DNA from: Candidatus Danuiimicrobium aquiferis
GTDB lineage: Bacteria > Omnitrophota > Omnitrophia > Omnitrophales > Danuiimicrobiaceae
Direction: 5' to 3'
NCBI GenBank assembly: GCA_001804285.1
Contig: MHFR01000056.1
Span: 1-42,748 of the forward strand
Length of the DNA: 42,748 bases
This document shows positions 24,564-32,166 of the stretch, piece after piece (position 1 is the stretch's first letter; every line of letters starts with the position of its first letter). Below the pieces are notes generated by a model. It did not search any database, had not been told where the DNA came from, and saw only the letters and a list, made by a program, of their open reading frames with translations. A program made the translations under genes and the position numbers.

Positions 24564-24968
24564 TTACTCTTGGTCGACTTTTCGCAAATTGCTTTTTTCT
24601 TTTTCAAAAGTTTCTAAAACCGTCTTTTGAATATACTCGCGACACTCCACCGTAATCGGATGAGCAATATCGCGATGTTCATCTTGCCGTGACGAATCAT
24701 CCCCTTTTTCGGACATCGGCCTATTCACCACCTCAAGCTGTTTACCGCATTGATTACAGTACCGGCTCCGAATGACGTTTCGGTGATGACAATTCAGGCA
24801 TGGTTCTTTGACACGGCGTGAAGGCATAGCGACAAACAATCCCTTACTGCCCTCAATGATTTTAATGTCACGGACCACAAAACAATCATCGATCGTTATT
24901 GTCGCAAACGCACGAAGTTTCTTATCTGCACTGGCCTTTTGGAATATTCTGACTTCTGTAATCTTCAT
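24564..24968 (-). CDS. spoVG: SpoVG-family RNA/DNA-binding regulator with inserted zinc ribbon
   Basis: SpoVG is a small nucleic-acid-binding regulator (sporulation and septation in Bacillus, virulence genes elsewhere). Residues 1-52 match the family's first half (MKITEVRIF, FATITIDDCFVVRDIKIIEG, GLFVAMPSRR), and 98-125 match the second (HRDIAHPI, IQKTVLETFE). Between them sits an insert of about 45 residues with Cys57, Cys60, Cys71 and Cys74 (CLNC, CNQC), a zinc ribbon, then a polar linker. The typical protein is 85-100 residues; this is 134. It starts 11 bases after ispE ends; spoVG-ispE adjacency is also seen in Firmicutes. A strong terminator follows. Confidence 0.9.
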   Translation of the reverse strand: MKITEVRIFQKASADKKLRAFATITIDDCFVVRDIKIIEGSKGLFVAMPSRRVKEPCLNCHHRNVIRSRYCNQCGKQLEVVNRPMSEKGDDSSRQDEHRDIAHPITVECREYIQKTVLETFEKEKSNLRKVDQE

Positions 24969-24979
24969 GGCCGCCTAAC

Positions 24980-25876
24980 CTAATAAGTGTGACACGAAAA
25001 AACTTTAAACTTAGGCTTCCGTTTCTTAATCTGACGCCCGATCCGTTCTGCTTCTTTCTTCGTTCGATGCAAACAAAACATAGCCGAACCGCTTCCACTC
25101 ATTAATTTATTTTTGATCGAAAGGCTGGCAAGAAGAAAATCTATCTCTTTCAGCTTTGGCTGAACGAGACAGCTTGCCTCAAACAGATCATTCCGCAAAA
25201 TCACGGACGTCGCATGCTTACCCCTCTGTTTAGAAAGAACGGAAGTTATTGTAACAGCGTGATTTATTCTTGTCAACCTTGCCCTTCGACAGGTAATAAT
25301 TCCTGTTTTTTGAAGGCTCTGATAGGCCTCTTTTGTAGACACATAAAAGTTCGGGATAATCAAAGTTATCCACATTTTCTCCTTAAATGGAACCGGTTGA
25401 ATCCGATCTCCACGCCCCCGGCCGATCGCCTGATTAACTTTGTGGAGAAAAAAAGGAACATCGGCGCCCAGCTTCTGACCCAATTCACATAGGGTTTTAA
25501 GAGACAAACCCAGCCCAAATAACTCATTCATTCCCAATAAAAAATAAGCCGCGTTACTGGATCCACCCCCTAAGCCCGCTTGCACAGGTATTTTTTTATG
25601 CAAAGTAATATGAACTCCGCCTTTCCATGAAACAGCTTTTCGAAGCAATCGATAAGCTTTATAAATAATATTTTTTTTAAACGGAATGATTTCTGGCGGC
25701 TGAGTGGATAGTTTGAAACAATTGCCACCTTCTGAACACTTTTTGAGAATCAACTCGTCAAAAATTGAAATTCTATGGAATAAGGTAAAAATCTCATGAT
25801 AACCGTCCGGCCGTTTACCGAGGACAGCTAAATGCAGGTTGATTTTCGCGGGACTGAGAAGGAAAATTGATTTCAT
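24980..25876 (-). CDS. ispE: 4-diphosphocytidyl-2-C-methyl-D-erythritol kinase
   Basis: IspE phosphorylates CDP-ME in the non-mevalonate (MEP) isoprenoid pathway. The 298-residue product is a GHMP kinase: SPAKINLHLAV (8-18), the ATP loop VQAGLGGGSSNAA, GADVPFF with the catalytic Asp, and a C-terminal MSGSGSAMFCL. The ATG at 25876 is used; an upstream frame to 25909 only reads the palindromic ACAAG repeat. Length is normal. It precedes spoVG, as in several phyla. Its presence indicates the MEP rather than the mevalonate route. Confidence 0.95.
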   Translation of the reverse strand: MKSIFLLSPAKINLHLAVLGKRPDGYHEIFTLFHRISIFDELILKKCSEGGNCFKLSTQPPEIIPFKKNIIYKAYRLLRKAVSWKGGVHITLHKKIPVQAGLGGGSSNAAYFLLGMNELFGLGLSLKTLCELGQKLGADVPFFLHKVNQAIGRGRGDRIQPVPFKEKMWITLIIPNFYVSTKEAYQSLQKTGIITCRRARLTRINHAVTITSVLSKQRGKHATSVILRNDLFEASCLVQPKLKEIDFLLASLSIKNKLMSGSGSAMFCLHRTKKEAERIGRQIKKRKPKFKVFSCHTY

Positions 25877-25883
25877 AAGGCGC

Positions 25884-25966
25884 ACAAGCATACAAGCGCA
25901 CAAGCGCATAAGAATTAAAAAGATAATTTATTGTTACCTTGTGCTCTTGTGCACTTGTGTACTTGT
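25884..25966. repeat. Large hairpin with arms made of 8-base tandem units
   Basis: The left arm (25884-25912) is three ACAAGNNN units plus ATAAG. The right arm (25938-25966) is the inverted equivalent, aligning over all 29 bases with a handful of mismatches, mostly at the N positions. The loop is 25 bases. It fills the gap between the mS38-like gene and ispE. Confidence 0.75.
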
Positions 25967-25974
25967 CACTTACC

Positions 25975-26073
25975 TCATGACCAAGCTTTTTTCTTGTGAC
26001 GATTCTTCCGGAGTTTCTTTTTCCGCTTATGCTTATTCATCTTTGCTTTTTTTTTCTTCTTACCACAAGGCAT
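25975..26073 (-). CDS. AURKAIP1/COX24-domain protein (mS38-like), 32 aa
   Basis: A tiny, extremely basic protein beginning MPCGKKKKKAKMNKHKRKKK and ending LRKNRHKKKAWS. The pattern KMxKHKRKKxLRxNRxKKK is that of the AURKAIP1/COX24 domain, found in the mitochondrial small-subunit protein mS38 and in short bacterial proteins that are probably ribosome-associated. CCAGGAGGT, a near-perfect ribosome site, lies 7 bases before the ATG, so it is very likely translated. It is too short for usual gene finders. It lies between hisG and ispE with palindromes on both sides. Confidence 0.8.
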   Translation of the reverse strand: MPCGKKKKKAKMNKHKRKKKLRKNRHKKKAWS

Positions 26074-26169
26074 GATAGACCTCCTGGATATAAAGTTAAA
26101 AGTTAAAAGTGAAAAGTAAAAAAGGGGAATAAAGTCACCGTAAAAACAAAACCGCGGTGTTCACGCAGA

Positions 26170-26216
26170 AAAGGGGACAGGCAATTGTCCCAATGGTGCC
26201 ATTGCCTGTCCCCTTT
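26170..26216. repeat. GGGGACAGG palindrome C1, possible hisG terminator
   Basis: Perfect 16-bp arms (26170-26185 and 26201-26216) around a 15-base loop, followed on the minus strand by TTTT after the CCCC. It lies downstream of hisG, so termination is plausible. The gap 26074-26284 is also framed by A/G-rich (left) and T/C-rich (right) tracts that can pair loosely over the whole interval. Confidence 0.7.
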
Positions 26217-26284
26217 CCTGCTTTTTCTATCCCCTTTTTTCATTTCTTTTCCTTTTTGACTTTTTACTTTTGCCTTTTGACTTG

Positions 26285-27154
26285 TTAGTTAATAACCTTA
26301 TTTAACGGATATTCAATAATGCCCTCGGCCCCGGCTTCCCTCAACTTCGGAATCAATTCGCGCACGACCGGCTCGTCAATAATCGTGTCCACATCCACCC
26401 AGTCCGGCTCTGAAAGATGTGATATCGTTGGTTTTTTCAAGGCGGGAAGGATCGCCAAAACTTTCTTAAGATTTTTCTTCTCAACATTCATCTTAAGTCC
26501 GACTTTTTCCTGTGCAGCAATCGCACCTTTCAGTAACAAGACGACATTTTCAATCTTCTTCTTTTTCTCGGGATCTTTGTAGCTTTTTTTGTTCACAATC
26601 AAACGCGTCGTCGACACAAGCACGGTATCAATGATACAAAGATTATTCGCGCGCAAGCTTGATCCGGTCTCGGTAGCTTCGACAATCGCATCCGCCAACT
26701 TCGGCGGTTTTACCTCTGTCGCACCCCAGGAAAATTCGACTTTTGCTCGCACGTTTTTTTTCTTCAGATACCGTTTCGTCACTCCGACAAGTTCCGTCGA
26801 AATCTTCTTCCCTTTTAAATCTTTCGCCGTTTTAAACGGCGAACCATTCGGAACGGCCAGTACCCATTTCACAGGCCGGCTTGTCGCTTTCGAATATTTG
26901 AGTTCCGTAATTTCCATCACATCCGCTTCATTTTCGACCACCCAGTCATGCCCGCAGATTCCGCAATCAACCACGCCATCTTGCACATAACGCGGCATTT
27001 CCTGCGGCCGGTATAAAACGAGCTCAAGTTCCGGATCGTCCGTTGTCGGATAATAAGACCGTGAATCGGCAACAATATTGTAACCGGCTTTTTTGAATAA
27101 TTGAAAAGTCGCTTCTTGAAGGCTTCCTTTTGGTAACGCAATTTTTAAAATCAT
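26285..27154 (-). CDS. hisG: ATP phosphoribosyltransferase, long form
   Basis: HisG commits PRPP and ATP to histidine synthesis. The 289-residue product is the long form: the catalytic part with [21 protein letters not shown] and the PRPP-loop region [14 protein letters not shown], followed by a C-terminal ACT-like regulatory domain (about 215-289, [14 protein letters not shown]) that binds histidine for feedback inhibition. Long-form enzymes work without HisZ. No other his genes are in the window. larB lies 45 bases upstream. A palindrome with terminator features follows. Confidence 0.95.
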   Translation of the reverse strand: MILKIALPKGSLQEATFQLFKKAGYNIVADSRSYYPTTDDPELELVLYRPQEMPRYVQDGVVDCGICGHDWVVENEADVMEITELKYSKATSRPVKWVLAVPNGSPFKTAKDLKGKKISTELVGVTKRYLKKKNVRAKVEFSWGATEVKPPKLADAIVEATETGSSLRANNLCIIDTVLVSTTRLIVNKKSYKDPEKKKKIENVVLLLKGAIAAQEKVGLKMNVEKKNLKKVLAILPALKKPTISHLSEPDWVDVDTIIDEPVVRELIPKLREAGAEGIIEYPLNKVIN

Positions 27155-27199
27155 AGTTCCCCTCTCTTATCCTGAAGAATTAATGAACATGAAACAATT

Positions 27200-27985
27200 T
27201 TAATGTTTTTTCGGCCGAGTGTCACCTTGATTTATCTGATTCATGATTAACTTAGCGAAACATCCGGCACTAAACCCGGAATCAATATTCACCACCGCAA
27301 CGCCCTGCGAACAAGAATTCAGCATTGAGAGAAGCGGCGTAACTCCTTTAAAATTGGCCCCATAACCCACACTCGTCGGAACCGCAATAATCGGCTTCGA
27401 AATTAAACCCGCAAGCACGCTCGGCAGCGCGCCTTCCATCCCGGCCACACAAATCACCACATCCGCTGACTCAATTTTCCGAACATGATCCAATAGCCGC
27501 TGAAGTCCCGCGATTCCACAATCATAAAAACGGGCTACTTTTTCCCCCAATGCTTCAAGCGTTACACCGGCTTCTTCAGCAACCGGAATATCGCTGGTTC
27601 CTGCCGTCACGACTGCGACAAAACCGCTACGCACACCCGGTTTCCGGGCATTTAAAAATGCCAGTTGTGCCGATTTGGAGTATTGCAGTGCCGGAAATTT
27701 TTTATTCAATAACCGGAAAATTTTCTCGGACAGCCGAGTGAGCAAAACCGTGTTCCCGTGTTTAAAAAACTTTGCAAGAATCTTTTCAATTTGCTCTGTC
27801 GTTTTCCCCGGAGTATAAATAGCTTCCGGCAATGTTTTTCTGATCACCCGGTGATGATCGAGCTGCGCAAACCCGAGAGATTCGTACGAGAGGTCTTTCA
27901 GTTTCTTGAAGGCACTTTCCGGAGAAAGCTTTCTTTGGGAAACCCGTTTGATAATTGCTTCAATCGCTCGCCGTGAATATTCCAT
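27200..27985 (-). CDS. larB: LarB, nickel-pincer cofactor biosynthesis carboxylase
   Basis: LarB carboxylates and hydrolyses nicotinic acid adenine dinucleotide, the first step toward the nickel-pincer nucleotide of lactate racemase and related enzymes. The 261-residue product has an N-terminal helical region with the GKTTEQI motif and a C-terminal PurE-like domain: VVTAGTSDIPVAEEA, YDCGIAGLQRLLDH, CVAGMEGALPSVLAGL, and VPTSVGYGANFKG. AAAGGA lies just before the ATG. larC and larE are not nearby, so the cofactor pathway would need loci elsewhere. It probably shares a transcript with hisG. Confidence 0.92.
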   Translation of the reverse strand: MEYSRRAIEAIIKRVSQRKLSPESAFKKLKDLSYESLGFAQLDHHRVIRKTLPEAIYTPGKTTEQIEKILAKFFKHGNTVLLTRLSEKIFRLLNKKFPALQYSKSAQLAFLNARKPGVRSGFVAVVTAGTSDIPVAEEAGVTLEALGEKVARFYDCGIAGLQRLLDHVRKIESADVVICVAGMEGALPSVLAGLISKPIIAVPTSVGYGANFKGVTPLLSMLNSCSQGVAVVNIDSGFSAGCFAKLIMNQINQGDTRPKKH

Positions 27986-28002
27986 TTTTCCTTTCAGCTA
28001 CT

Positions 28003-28107
28003 GTCATTCCCGCATGCTTTTAGCGGGAATCTTCGTTCATGGATCCCCGCCAAAAACTTGCGGGGATCAAATTCGCGCATTCAACTTACGGAACGTAAGT
28101 TGAGCGC
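28003..28107. repeat. Palindromic element A3
   Basis: Three hairpins in series: ATTCCCGC/GCGGGAAT (28006-28030), GATCCCCGC/GCGGGGATC (28042-28068), and GCGC-CAACTTACG/CGTAAGTTG-GCGC (28075-28107). The last module recurs in A7 with extra DNA in its loop. It fills the gap between mgtC and larB. Confidence 0.85.
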
Positions 28108-28117
28108 TTATTTGACT

Positions 28118-28564
28118 TCAAACATCTCTCGAACCCATTTTTCGCCCAATATAAGAAAACACAACCAATACAAACAATGACATCACGGTCGCAATCGCAG
28201 CAGCTCCGAAATAACCAAGACCGCACGCAAGACCGATTCCGGACGCCAACCAAATACCGGCAGCGGTGGTTAGTCCTTTCACATGCGTTTGATCACGAAT
28301 AATGGTTCCAGCCCCCAAAAATCCGACACCGGCCACTACCTGCGCAGCAATGCGCCCCGGGTCAACCGATGTTAGGCCATGATAAATTTCAAAAATATGA
28401 AGAGATACCAGCATAATCAATGCCGATCCGAGCGACACAACGGAGTATGTCCTAAATCCGGCAATCTTATGATGCAAATCCCTCTCAAATCCGATCAGCC
28501 CACCAAACAGCGCAGCTATTCCAAGACGCGCAAATATTTCCAGATACGTCGCCATCGATTCCAT
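28118..28564 (-). CDS. MgtC/SapB-family membrane protein
   Basis: A 148-residue inner-membrane protein with about four helices. It has the family's conserved N-terminus (LGIAALFGGLIGFERDLHHKIAGFRTYSVVSLGSAL) and the QVVAGVGFLGAGTIIRD and GLTTAAGIW segments. MgtC proteins in pathogens act in magnesium and phosphate stress and inhibit F-ATPase, but this short form lacks the C-terminal ACT-like domain of MgtC proper, so SapB-like is the safer name. AAGGAGG lies 4 bases before the ATG. It starts 12 bases after tsaD ends. Confidence 0.9.
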   Translation of the reverse strand: MESMATYLEIFARLGIAALFGGLIGFERDLHHKIAGFRTYSVVSLGSALIMLVSLHIFEIYHGLTSVDPGRIAAQVVAGVGFLGAGTIIRDQTHVKGLTTAAGIWLASGIGLACGLGYFGAAAIATVMSLFVLVVFSYIGRKMGSRDV

Positions 28565-28576
28565 GATTCCTCCTTT

Positions 28577-29578
28577 TTATAATGCAATTGCTAATGATGG
28601 ATCTGCCACAGTTTTAAAATCCGATCGTATTCCTTTTCGATATTTCCGGTACCCCAAAAGCGCAATCATCACCGCATTATCAGTCGTCCATGCCCGTTCC
28701 GGTAAAAACAATTGATACCGTCTTTTTTTACATTCTTCCGTGAACAATTCCCGCAGTCTTGAATTTGCGCTGACTCCACCGCCGATGACAACCGTTTTAA
28801 TCCCTTCCTTTTCACAAGCTAAGCAAGCCTTCCCAACCACCCAACGGACAACCGCTTCTTGGAAGCTTGCGCAGAAATCTTTCAGGTACTGTTCGGAATG
28901 AAATCGGTTTTTCTCGCGCTGATACAAATGAAGCGCCGCTGTTTTAATCCCGCTGAAACTAAAGTTGTAATCTCCTTCCTGTTTCGGCTTTGTAAACGAA
29001 AAAGTTTTCGGATTTCCTTCGCGCGCAAGTTTATCAATGAGCGGCCCGCCCGGATAACCAAGTCCTAAAATTTTCGATACTTTATCATACGCTTCGCCGA
29101 TTGCATCATCAATCGTTTCCCCGAGTAGATGATAATTTTCTCCCGACATTTTTAAAATACTCGTGTGGCCGCCTGACACAACCACTCCGATATATTTTCC
29201 CGGCCGGCGTTTCCCAAGAAAATTCACTTCAAGATGCGCTTCGATATGATTAACTCCGACAAACGGAATATCCAACGCAAAACTCAAAGCTTTCGCGAAA
29301 GAAACACCGACAAACAGAGAACCGATCAGACCCGGGCCGACTGTAACAGAAATCAAATCCACATCCTCAGGCTTTGCTTTTGCTTTCTTAAGGGTTTCTC
29401 CGTAAACAAGATCGATCGCCTCTAAGGCGTGACGCGACGCAATTTCCGGCACAACACCGCCGAATGGCTGATGCAGAGTAAGGCTTGAAGACACAACACT
29501 TGCCCGGATGATATTGGCATTTTCGATCACCGCACAAGCGGTTTCGTCACAAGAAGTTTCAATCCCGAGCGTTAGCAT
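28577..29578 (-). CDS. tsaD: tRNA N6-threonylcarbamoyladenosine transferase subunit TsaD
   Basis: TsaD, with TsaB and TsaE, transfers threonylcarbamoyl to A37 of ANN-decoding tRNAs. The 333-residue product shows LGIETSCDETACAV at the start, metal-binding His111 and His115 in GVNHIEAHLEV, VSGGHTSIL, and TDNAVMIA near the end. Length is typical. Its first 20 bases overlap the end of the polysaccharide deacetylase gene, implying coupled translation. tsaB and tsaE are not in the window. Confidence 0.97.
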   Translation of the reverse strand: MLTLGIETSCDETACAVIENANIIRASVVSSSLTLHQPFGGVVPEIASRHALEAIDLVYGETLKKAKAKPEDVDLISVTVGPGLIGSLFVGVSFAKALSFALDIPFVGVNHIEAHLEVNFLGKRRPGKYIGVVVSGGHTSILKMSGENYHLLGETIDDAIGEAYDKVSKILGLGYPGGPLIDKLAREGNPKTFSFTKPKQEGDYNFSFSGIKTAALHLYQREKNRFHSEQYLKDFCASFQEAVVRWVVGKACLACEKEGIKTVVIGGGVSANSRLRELFTEECKKRRYQLFLPERAWTTDNAVMIALLGYRKYRKGIRSDFKTVADPSLAIAL

Positions 29579-30545
29579 CTTGGAGTAAATCCTTTAACGT
29601 TGAAATTTGAACCCCCTCATTTTTAAGCGTTGGCATCTTCAATTTCAAAACCTGCAAAGTGTTGTCATAGGGGTGACCTATCGCAACGGCATATCCTTGT
29701 TCTTTGGCAATCTGAACCGCTTGCGCAAACTGGCCTTTGATATATTCAAAATCGTTTTCGCGATCCAGAAAAACATCCCGTTTAAACGCAGGAATCCCTT
29801 CGGAAAGCGCGACATCATAGGCTATTGATTTTGAATGCGTCAAGCTATCCAAGAAAAATAATTTCCGCGTCTTGAGCTCCCCCATTAAAATTTCCATCAA
29901 CACTTCATCTCGCGTAGCTTTTGATCCCATATGATTATTAATTCCGACTGCCCAAGGGACGTCATTAAGATTAACACTTAAAATATTTCTGACTTCATCG
30001 GGTTTCATGCTGGTTAAAATCACACCGGCGCCCGGATTATAAATACCATTTTCATTATCAGGCTCGAGAGGTTGATGCAAAATAGTCTCATAGCCGCGTT
30101 TTTTCGCTTCTTGAACATAATATTTAGTAAACACCACCTGCGGTAAAATGGCGAGCGTCATTTTGGGCTGAATAGAAAATAAAATGTCTTTATACGCCTT
30201 GCTATATCCAATATCGTCAAGCATGATCACTACACGCGGCAATCCCTTCTTTTTCGGCACTGGAGAAATTTTAACCGGCCGGCCGATCTTGCCAACCCCG
30301 GATTGCGGGACTATTTTGACTTCTCTTTTTCGGAAAAAAGCGGCGAATGGCGATTCGGAAGGAATCTTCTTTTTTTCGGCAGTGTAAGTTTTCCGTAAAG
30401 GGCGACCTTCCCTCTGCTCCCACTCAACACTTTTCCGCCCAATGTTGAAGCCGAGCCAGAGACCTGCGATAAAAATAATCGTAAAGACAATGACAACCGG
30501 ATTATTTTTGAGGAATTTAAAGAAACTAAACTTTTTTCTTCTCAT
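29559..30545 (-). CDS. Divergent polysaccharide deacetylase family protein (YibQ/COG2861)
   Basis: A 328-residue protein with one N-terminal membrane segment (about 12-31, VVIVFTIIFIAGLWLGFNIG), then a linker rich in Lys and Pro and an extracytoplasmic NodB-like fold. The family pattern is clear: VVIMLDDIGYS (metal Asp pair), LAILPQ, ETILHQPLEP, GINNHMGSKAT, FFLDSLTHSKSIAY and AIGHPYDNT. Members are thought to act on cell-wall or exopolysaccharide, but substrate is unproven. It follows gatB and overlaps tsaD by 20 bases. Confidence 0.88.
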   Translation of the reverse strand: MRRKKFSFFKFLKNNPVVIVFTIIFIAGLWLGFNIGRKSVEWEQREGRPLRKTYTAEKKKIPSESPFAAFFRKREVKIVPQSGVGKIGRPVKISPVPKKKGLPRVVIMLDDIGYSKAYKDILFSIQPKMTLAILPQVVFTKYYVQEAKKRGYETILHQPLEPDNENGIYNPGAGVILTSMKPDEVRNILSVNLNDVPWAVGINNHMGSKATRDEVLMEILMGELKTRKLFFLDSLTHSKSIAYDVALSEGIPAFKRDVFLDRENDFEYIKGQFAQAVQIAKEQGYAVAIGHPYDNTLQVLKLKMPTLKNEGVQISTLKDLLQDANARD

Positions 30546-30590
30546 ATTTTATTCACGGAAAACTGATGAACGAGCAAAGCACCCCTTCAC

Positions 30591-32093
30591 TCACGATAGC
30601 TTTTTTGCTAAAAGTTCATTCACCATCTTCGGATTGGCTTTACCGCCCGTCAGCTGCATAACCTTGCCTACTAAAAACCCCATGGCTTGTTTCTTGCCCT
30701 CGCGAACCTGCCCCGCCGGGCCCGGATTTTCCTGAATGACCCGGTCAATCGCCTGCTCAAGCGCGCCAACATCCGTAACCTGTTCCATTCCTTTTTCTTT
30801 GACAATCGCCTCTGCTGTGTTACCGGTATCCAGCATCATGGGAAGAACCTCTTTCGCAATTTTTCCGCTGATCGTTCCCTTTTCAATAAGCTTTATAAGT
30901 CCAGCGAATGTTTTAGCAGTTATTTTCGCTGCGCTAATTTCAATTTTCCGTTCATTTAATAAACCTGCTGTATCCGTTTGTAGCCAATTGCTAACCAATT
31001 TTGGATTAACTTTTTCCTTGATGCATTCTTCAAAAAAATCGGCCCACTTCTTGTCCGCAATAAGCACTTTTGCATCATATTCGGAAAGCCCATATTCCGA
31101 TTGGAAACGGCCCATCCTTGAAAATGGAAGTTCCGGGATGCTTTTACGAATATCTTCTATTTTCGTGGCCGGAACAGAAAACGGAACCAAATCAGGCTCC
31201 GGAAAATATCGGTAGTCATGGGCAAATTCTTTCGAACGCATGCTGATCGTTTCCTGTTTCCCCTCATTCCAGAGCCGCGTCTCTTGGCGAATCGTTTCTC
31301 CGCCCTCCACCGCACCGGTTTGCCTCTCGATCTCAAACGCAATCGCTTTTTGAACGGCGCGAAATGAATTTAAATTCTTAATTTCAACCTTCGTCCCAAG
31401 CTTTTCGTCCCTCTTTTTCCGGACCGATATATTCGCGTCACAACGCAAGCTTCCTTCTTCCATATTACAGTCACTCACATCCAGATATTGGAGAATGGAT
31501 TTCAACGCCATTAAATAATCATACGCTTCGTCCGGAGAACGGATATCCGGCTCCGAAACAATCTCGAGGAGCGGAACGCCCGCACGGTTATAATCCACCC
31601 AGCTACCGTCAGTGATTCCTTCGTGCAATAATTTTCCCGCATCTTCTTCCAAGTGCGCCCGGGTAATCCCGATCTTCCGCTCTTGTAACACCCTCACCCT
31701 TCCCTCTCCCTGAGCCTGCCCGCCTTCAATTTGACGGGGGAGAGGATTAGGGTGAGGGGCAGTTGTACGAATGATTAAATATCCTGACTTGGAAACCGGC
31801 ATGTCGTATTGAGAAATTTGATAGGCTTTCGGAAGATCGGGATAAAAATAATTTTTCCGGTCGAATTTAATCTTCGGAGAAATTTCACAATCGAGCGCAA
31901 GCCCGACCTTAATGGCAAGCTCGAGAACGCGCTCATTCAATACGGGGAGCGATCCGGGCAACCCAAAGCAGACGGGACACGTATTTTGATTAGGCTCCGC
32001 ACCAAACGCCGTCCGGCAAGCACAGAAAATTTTGCTTTCCGTCTTGAGCTGCACATGAACTTCAAGGCCGATTACCGGTTCGTATTGATTCAT
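30591..32093 (-). CDS. gatB: Glu-tRNA(Gln)/Asp-tRNA(Asn) amidotransferase subunit B, with in-frame palindrome insert
   Basis: GatB is the kinase and tRNA-binding subunit of GatCAB, which converts Glu-tRNA(Gln) to Gln-tRNA(Gln). The 500-residue product has YEPVIGLEVHVQL, CPVCFGLPGSLP (zinc-type cysteines), KNYFYPDLPKAYQISQYD, GITRAHLEEDAGKL and the C-terminal YqeY-like tRNA-binding domain. It is about 22 residues longer than usual. The extra residues, about 112-135 (APHPNPLPRQIEGG then QAQGEGRVRV), are the translation of a 68-base palindrome at 31691-31758, inserted without breaking frame. They lie just before the conserved GITR segment, probably as a surface loop. It follows gatA after a 73-base gap holding another palindrome. 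Confidence 0.96.
   Translation of the reverse strand: MNQYEPVIGLEVHVQLKTESKIFCACRTAFGAEPNQNTCPVCFGLPGSLPVLNERVLELAIKVGLALDCEISPKIKFDRKNYFYPDLPKAYQISQYDMPVSKSGYLIIRTTAPHPNPLPRQIEGGQAQGEGRVRVLQERKIGITRAHLEEDAGKLLHEGITDGSWVDYNRAGVPLLEIVSEPDIRSPDEAYDYLMALKSILQYLDVSDCNMEEGSLRCDANISVRKKRDEKLGTKVEIKNLNSFRAVQKAIAFEIERQTGAVEGGETIRQETRLWNEGKQETISMRSKEFAHDYRYFPEPDLVPFSVPATKIEDIRKSIPELPFSRMGRFQSEYGLSEYDAKVLIADKKWADFFEECIKEKVNPKLVSNWLQTDTAGLLNERKIEISAAKITAKTFAGLIKLIEKGTISGKIAKEVLPMMLDTGNTAEAIVKEKGMEQVTDVGALEQAIDRVIQENPGPAGQVREGKKQAMGFLVGKVMQLTGGKANPKMVNELLAKKLS
31691..31758. repeat. In-frame palindrome within gatB
   Basis: CCCTCACCCT (31691-31700) pairs with AGGGTGAGGG (31749-31758), and CTCTCCC pairs with GGGAGAG inside, with a further CCCGCC/GACGGGG core. 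It makes residues with no counterpart in ordinary GatB. It belongs to a different sequence class from the A elements. Confidence 0.88.
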
Positions 32094-32123
32094 CTTGGCA
32101 ATTTACCCCACTAAGCCATATAC

Positions 32124-32152
32124 GTAGGGACGGGTTTAAAACCCGCCCCTAC
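32124..32152. repeat. GTAGGG palindrome between gatA and gatB
   Basis: GTAGGG (32124-32129) and CGGGTTT (32131-32137) pair with AAACCCG (32139-32145) and CCCTAC (32147-32152), with one mismatch and a single-base centre. It sits in the 73-base gap between gatA and gatB. Confidence 0.75.
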
Positions 32153-32166
32153 ATCGTCGTTCAAAA

